From positions 2,976,001 to 3,040,000 of the forward strand of contig NZ_CP107947.1 in the NCBI RefSeq assembly GCF_036059255.1: a stretch of DNA of 64,000 nt, in the 5' to 3' direction. Every line of letters begins with the position of its first letter. Position 1 is the first letter of the stretch. Both the position numbers and the translations under genes were made by a program. Under the pieces are notes generated by a model that saw only the letters and a program-made list of their open reading frames with translations, was not told where the DNA came from and made no database searches. Origin of the DNA: Micromonospora sp. NBC_00389. Its GTDB lineage: Bacteria; Actinomycetota; Actinomycetes; Mycobacteriales; Micromonosporaceae. Shown here one piece after another: positions 60,001 through 64,000 of this stretch.

Positions 60001-61481
60001 TGTCCCACCCCGACCCCTACAGCAGCGAGCCTCGTAGCTGGGACCGGCCGGAGCACCCGGTGGCCCTGCCCTGGCCCGAGCCGGAGTTCGAGCCGGGCCA
60101 TCGGAGCCGCCGTCCGGCTGCTGGCGCTGAGCTGTATGCCGAGCCGCGCACCCGCCCGTCGGCCGACCCGTACCCCGCCGACCCGTACGCGGCAGAGCCG
60201 TACCCCGCCGGCCCGTATCCGGCAGAGCCGTACGACGAGCGCGGCCGGCCGGTCCGCCCGGACGACCGGGACCGGCACGACCGCTTCGACGGCCGGGGCA
60301 GGTACGAGGACGACCGCAACCAGCCGGACCGGTACGACGAGCGGGGCCGTGTCGGCCAGTACGACGCCCGCCCGCCCGCTGGCGGCGACGGCCCGGCCCG
60401 TTACGACGGCCCCGAGCGTTACGACGCCCCCGAGCGCTACGACGTGCCCGACCGTTACGACGGCCCGATGCGCCACGACGACCGCGATGGCCCGGTCCGG
60501 TACGACGACGATGCCGGGTATCCGACCGCACAGCTCGAACCGGTGCGGGACGACCTTGGGCCGGACCAGGACCCGGCGACCGAGTCGGAGCCTCCGCCCG
60601 GCCGGCGGTCGAAGGGCCGACGCCGCGCGAGCGCCGACCGACCGGCCACCCAGCAGGTGGGCACCGGGCGGGCTGGCCGGAACCTGCCGGCGGCGATCGG
60701 GGTGGGTCTCGGTCTCGGCGCGCTGATCGTGGTGCCGCTGGTGTTCTACCCGCTGGCGTTCCTGTTCGTGATCGCCGCAGCCGTGGGCGTCGGCATCTGG
60801 GAGATGGCCCGGGCGGTCCGGCGCAGCGGCGCGCACCCGCCGCTGGTGCCACTGATCGCTGGCGGCGTGTTGACCGTGGGTCTGGCCTGGTTCGCCGGCC
60901 CGGACGCGCTCAGCCTGGGGCTGCTGGTCACCGTCGTGGGCACCATGATCTGGCGGTTGGGCGATGGCCCGGCCGGCTTTCAGCGGGATCTCACCGCAGC
61001 CACCCTGATCGCCGTCTACGTACCGTTCCTCGCCGGGTTCGCGGCGCTGCTGGCGGCGGCGCCGGACGACGGCCCGCTGCGCATCCTGGCCACGCTCATC
61101 GCGGTGGTCCTCTCCGACACCGGCGGGTACGCCGCGGGCGTCTCGTTCGGTCGTCACCCGATGGCGCCGTCGATCAGCCCGAAGAAGTCCTGGGAGGGCT
61201 TCGCCGGTTCGGTCACCGCGGCGGCGCTGGGCAGTGCCCTGCTGTTGTGGCTGATGTTCGACGTGGCTCTCTGGTGGGGTGCGGTGTTCGGGGTGGCCGT
61301 CTCCTGCGCGGCGGTCCTCGGCGACCTCGCCGAGTCGATGATCAAGCGCGACCTCGGGGTCAAGGACATGAGCAACCTGCTGCCCGGCCACGGCGGGCTG
61401 ATGGACCGACTGGACTCGATCCTGTTCGCGGTGCCGACCGCGTACCTGTTGCTGGCGATCTTCGTGCCGTTGGTGAAGTGA
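60000..61481 (+). CDS. cdsA: Phosphatidate cytidylyltransferase with long disordered N-terminus
   Basis: 493 residues. It makes CDP-diacylglycerol from phosphatidate and CTP. The C-terminal 270 residues hold about eight membrane helices and the full CDS signature SMIKRDLGVKDMSNLLPGHGGLMDRLDS. The first 220 residues are hydrophilic and repetitive (YPADPYAAEPYPAGPYPAEPYD, then YDGPERYDAPERYDVPDRYD). ATG 60000 is used; GTG 59997 adds one Met. No Shine-Dalgarno is present, but a 17-codon ORF ends on the start codon. The long front is typical of Micromonosporaceae-type proteins but has no known role. Confidence 0.95.
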   Translation: MSHPDPYSSEPRSWDRPEHPVALPWPEPEFEPGHRSRRPAAGAELYAEPRTRPSADPYPADPYAAEPYPAGPYPAEPYDERGRPVRPDDRDRHDRFDGRGRYEDDRNQPDRYDERGRVGQYDARPPAGGDGPARYDGPERYDAPERYDVPDRYDGPMRHDDRDGPVRYDDDAGYPTAQLEPVRDDLGPDQDPATESEPPPGRRSKGRRRASADRPATQQVGTGRAGRNLPAAIGVGLGLGALIVVPLVFYPLAFLFVIAAAVGVGIWEMARAVRRSGAHPPLVPLIAGGVLTVGLAWFAGPDALSLGLLVTVVGTMIWRLGDGPAGFQRDLTAATLIAVYVPFLAGFAALLAAAPDDGPLRILATLIAVVLSDTGGYAAGVSFGRHPMAPSISPKKSWEGFAGSVTAAALGSALLLWLMFDVALWWGAVFGVAVSCAAVLGDLAESMIKRDLGVKDMSNLLPGHGGLMDRLDSILFAVPTAYLLLAIFVPLVK

Positions 61482-61585
61482 GGCATGGAACACGTCGGCA
61501 CGGTCAGCCCGATCCAGTGGTCGGGGCCGGTTCGACACCTCCGGACAGGTACGTGTCGCCGATGGCGTGACACACTGGACCAGCC

Positions 61586-62743
61586 ATGACGAGCCTGCCG
61601 TTGATCCCCGCCACCTCGGACGCCCCCGCCGCACGCCGAGCCTCGATGCCACCTCAGCACCTCGCTGACCTGGACCTTGCCGGCCGCCAGGCGCTGGTCG
61701 CCGGCCTGGGCGAGCCGGCCTTCCGCGCCAAGCAGGTCTCCAACCACTATTTCGGGCGGCTGGTCCGCGACCCGCAGGCGATGACCGACCTGCCGGCGGC
61801 GACCCGGGAGCGGCTGGCCGACCAGTTGCTGCCCAAGCTGCTCACCCCGGTGCGGGAGCTGGCTTGCGACGATGGCGCGACCCGCAAGGCGCTCTGGCGG
61901 CTGCACGACGGCTCGCTGGTGGAGAGCGTGCTGATGGGCTACCCGGACCGGGTCACCGTCTGTATCTCCAGCCAGGCCGGCTGCGGCATGGCCTGCCCGT
62001 TCTGCGCCACCGGCCAGGCCGGGCTGACCCGTAACCTGTCCACCGCCGAGATCGTCGACCAGGCGGTGTACCTGGCGGGGGTCGCGGCCTCCGGCGCGGT
62101 CGCCGGCTCTCCGCCGCGACTGTCGCACGTCGTCTTCATGGGCATGGGCGAGCCACTGGCCAACTACTCTCGGGTGATCGGCGCGATCCGTCGCCTGGTC
62201 AGCCCGGCTCCGGAGGGGCTCGGCCTGTCCCAGCGGCACATCACCGTTTCCACGGTCGGCCTGGTTCCGGCCATCCACCGACTGGCCAGCGAAGACCTCT
62301 CAGTGACCCTTGCGCTGTCGTTGCACGCGCCCGATGATGATCTGCGCGACGAACTCGTGCCGGTAAACCAGCGCTGGAAGGTAGCCGAGGTGCTGGACGC
62401 AGCGTGGGACTACGCCGCCCGGACGGGCCGTCGCGTGTCGATCGAGTACGCGATGATCAAGGACGTGAACGACCAGCCGTGGCGAGCCGACCTGCTCGGG
62501 CGGCTGCTGGCCGGCAAGTTGGCGCACGTGAACCTCATCCCGCTCAATCCGACGCCGGGCAGTCGCTGGGACGCGAGCTCGAAGCCGGTTGAGCGGGAGT
62601 TCGTCCGGCGGTTGCGCGACGCCGGGGTGTCCACCACCGTACGGGACACCCGAGGTCGCGAGATCGACGGCGCGTGTGGCCAGCTCGCCGCCGCCGAGGA
62701 CACCGACACCGACACCGACCGCGCCGGAGAGGCACCGGCGTGA
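61586..62743 (+). CDS. rlmN: Dual-specificity RNA methyltransferase RlmN
   Basis: A 385-residue radical-SAM enzyme that makes m2A2503 in 23S rRNA and m2A37 in tRNAs. Cluster motif CxxxCxxC is in [26 protein letters not shown] and [17 protein letters not shown] are typical; the methyl-accepting Cys lies in IDGACGQL near the C-terminus. A CACACT box lies 9 nt before the ATG. It follows cdsA after 104 nt; cdsA-rlmN order is common in actinomycetes. Confidence 0.97.
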   Translation: MTSLPLIPATSDAPAARRASMPPQHLADLDLAGRQALVAGLGEPAFRAKQVSNHYFGRLVRDPQAMTDLPAATRERLADQLLPKLLTPVRELACDDGATRKALWRLHDGSLVESVLMGYPDRVTVCISSQAGCGMACPFCATGQAGLTRNLSTAEIVDQAVYLAGVAASGAVAGSPPRLSHVVFMGMGEPLANYSRVIGAIRRLVSPAPEGLGLSQRHITVSTVGLVPAIHRLASEDLSVTLALSLHAPDDDLRDELVPVNQRWKVAEVLDAAWDYAARTGRRVSIEYAMIKDVNDQPWRADLLGRLLAGKLAHVNLIPLNPTPGSRWDASSKPVEREFVRRLRDAGVSTTVRDTRGREIDGACGQLAAAEDTDTDTDRAGEAPA

Positions 62744-62774
62744 CCGGGCGTGGCGAACGAGACCAGGAGACATA

Positions 62775-63923
62775 GTGGCGAGTCAGGGTCAGCGTTTCCG
62801 GCGCAAGGCGCTCCGCCGGGGATACAAGGTCGACGAGGTGGATGCCTTCCTCGACCGGGTCGAGGCGACGCTCGACGGCCGACAGGTCGGCGCGCCGGTG
62901 GCCTCCCAGGAGGTCCACGACGTCGTCTTCCGGGTCCGCTTCAACGGCTACGACGAGTGGCAGGTCGACCTGCACCTGGACCGGGTCGAGCGGCAGCTGG
63001 CCGAGCTGGAGGAGCGCAGTGCCGCCGGGCGCGGCGGCGACCCCCGGATGGGTGACCGGATGGGCCCGCCGGACCGGCTGGGTCCGCCCATGCGCGACGA
63101 CCGGGGCATGGTTCCGCAGCCGATGCCGCCCCGGCCGATGCCGGCGCAGGCCGGCCCACCCGCCGATCGCTACGGCCGCTACGACGAGCCGACCGGTGCC
63201 TTCGCCGGTGGGTATGACGCCCCCCGCGGCGGTTACGACGGGCCACGCGGTCCGGGCGGCCCCGGCCCGATGGGGCCTGGCGGCCCGATGGGTGGGCACG
63301 GTGCCCCGCAGCGCGGCCTGCCCGCCGGTCCCGGTGGCTACGGCCCCCCGGATGACCAGCGGATGCCCGGTGGCTACGGCCCCCCCGACGACCAGCGGAT
63401 GCCCGGTGGCTACGGTCCCCCCGATGACCAGCGCTCGCCCGGCGGCTACCCCCCGGAGGAGCCGCGCTTCGACGGCTTCGAGGCCGGTCGGCACGGTCGC
63501 GCCGACATGACCGCCGAGATCCGGATGCCCGAGCGGGACCTGCGCGACATGCGACGTGGTCCGGCCGGCCCGCCCCCGATGCCGCAGCAGGGCATCGGTG
63601 GCCCGCCGATGGCCGGTCCGCCCGCCGTTGCCGGCCCGCCGGTCGGGGGTCCGCCGATGGCCGGCCCGCCCGGCAGCGACCTGTACCGGGTCGATCAGAT
63701 CCGGCGCAGCTTCCAGGTGCGCCGATTCGGCAGCGGGTACGACCCGGACCAGGTCGACCGGTTCTTCGACACCCTGCTCGGCGGTATGCAGGGCCGCAAC
63801 CCGATGCCGGTCAACCCGAAGGACCTGGACACGCTCCGGTTCGGCCTGGTTCCCGGCGGCTACTTCGAGGCCGAGGTCGACGCCGCGCTCAAGGACGTGC
63901 AGGACATCCTCTTCGGGCGCTGA
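62775..63923 (+). CDS. Two-domain DivIVA-like protein with Gly/Pro repeat linker
   Basis: 382 residues. An N-terminal DivIVA-type domain (RFRRKALRRGYKVDEVDAFLDRVEATL, about 5-75) and a C-terminal one (IRRSFQVRRFGSGYDPDQVDRFFDTLLGG, from about 305) are joined by a Gly/Pro/Met-rich linker. The linker has three tandem GGYGPPDDQRMP units (36-bp repeat) and GGPPMAGPP repeats. DivIVA domains bind curved membrane and recruit division or polar growth proteins. GTG 62775 has an AGGAG Shine-Dalgarno; frames from 62589 run inside rlmN. It is followed by a terminator. Confidence 0.9.
   Translation: MASQGQRFRRKALRRGYKVDEVDAFLDRVEATLDGRQVGAPVASQEVHDVVFRVRFNGYDEWQVDLHLDRVERQLAELEERSAAGRGGDPRMGDRMGPPDRLGPPMRDDRGMVPQPMPPRPMPAQAGPPADRYGRYDEPTGAFAGGYDAPRGGYDGPRGPGGPGPMGPGGPMGGHGAPQRGLPAGPGGYGPPDDQRMPGGYGPPDDQRMPGGYGPPDDQRSPGGYPPEEPRFDGFEAGRHGRADMTAEIRMPERDLRDMRRGPAGPPPMPQQGIGGPPMAGPPAVAGPPVGGPPMAGPPGSDLYRVDQIRRSFQVRRFGSGYDPDQVDRFFDTLLGGMQGRNPMPVNPKDLDTLRFGLVPGGYFEAEVDAALKDVQDILFGR
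63333..63440 (+). repeat. 36-bp tandem repeat, three units
   Basis: Three in-frame units encoding GGYGPPDDQRMP (the last ends RSP), starting at 63333, 63369 and 63405. The units differ at a few third positions. Confidence 0.85.
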
Positions 63924-63939
63924 CCCCGACGCGTACGGA

Positions 63940-63974
63940 CGAGGGCCCGTCCCCCGGGTGGGGGCGGGCCCTCG
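63940..63974 (+). terminator. Terminator after the DivIVA-like gene
   Basis: CGAGGGCCCG-T-CCCC / GGGG-CGGGCCCTCG, a stem of about 14 bp with a 6-nt loop, 17 nt past the stop. Confidence 0.8.
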
Positions 63975-64000
63975 GCGTTGTCGGCCGGTTGTCCGACGGT

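Noticed and set aside
63333..63440. CRISPR-like array
   Set aside because: The repeats are adjacent, in frame and without spacers; they encode a protein repeat.

Overview
The window reads as a stretch of actinobacterial chromosome, most likely from Micromonosporaceae (Micromonospora or a close relative). The evidence is very high GC with strong third-position G/C, many GTG starts, frequent leaderless gene starts, and a housekeeping order typical of actinomycetes: rsmD-coaD / sepIVA-DUF177-rpmF-plsX-rnc-mutM / smc-ftsY / amtB-glnK-glnD / ffh / rpsP-khpA-rimM-trmD-rplS-lepB-rnhB / rpsB-tsf-pyrH-frr-cdsA-rlmN. The genus is an inference from memory of gene order. No tRNA, rRNA, CRISPR array, insertion sequence or prophage was seen.

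Layout. 0-8 kb: end of a GNAT gene, an ATP-grasp ligase, rpmB, a DAK2-domain gene overlapping recG, an LPXTG surface protein, and rsmD-coaD behind a six-codon leader peptide. 8.6-13 kb: one dense operon for cell-division control, ribosomal protein L32, phospholipid precursor synthesis, RNase III and base-excision repair. 13-18.2 kb: an MMPL/RND transporter, two secreted proteins (a GH114-like lipoprotein and a CAP-domain protein) and a small coiled-coil protein. 18.5-29.9 kb: smc, a HAD phosphatase, DinB-like and universal-stress genes, a MarR-MFS efflux unit with tandem palindromic operators, a PhoD-like phosphatase, ftsY and an APH-fold kinase. 30-34.3 kb: the nitrogen-control operon amtB-glnK-glnD behind a well-formed GlnR box. 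34.9-42.6 kb: a two-component system, ffh, an amidohydrolase, a TetR regulator, an archaeal/eukaryote-type prolyl-tRNA synthetase and a DUF402 protein. 42.8-48.8 kb: the rpsP-to-rnhB translation and secretion block with two signal peptidases. 48.9-54.5 kb: an accessory and rearranged block. 54.6-64 kb: a repeat-rich membrane protein, rpsB-tsf, pyrH, frr, cdsA, rlmN and a two-DivIVA-domain protein.

How the genes work together. Most genes serve protein synthesis and export: SRP (ffh) and its receptor (ftsY), signal peptidases, ribosomal proteins, and tRNA or rRNA modification and ribosome assembly factors (trmD, rimM, rsmD, rlmN, frr). A second group serves chromosome upkeep and division (smc, recG, mutM, xerC, two DivIVA-family proteins). 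The GlnR box with amtB-glnK-glnD is a nitrogen-sensing module.

Most interesting signals. (1) Between DUF2469 and rpsB, where other actinomycetes usually carry yraN-comM-dprA-xerC-M23, the order and orientation look inverted; dprA is reduced to a frameshifted winged-helix scrap, and the M23-like gene has lost its in-frame signal peptide, its zinc ligands and its normal stop. (2) Two intergenic 80-nt double-stem palindromes (39.6 and 55.8 kb) share one architecture. A third, 27-bp inverted repeat forms the 5' coding end of glnD. (3) Two short leader peptides (before rsmD and cdsA) have stops that overlap the next start. (4) A hairpin-rich leader precedes rpsB. (5) About fourteen starts follow a TANNNT/CANNNT hexamer by 6-8 nt, which points to extensive leaderless translation.
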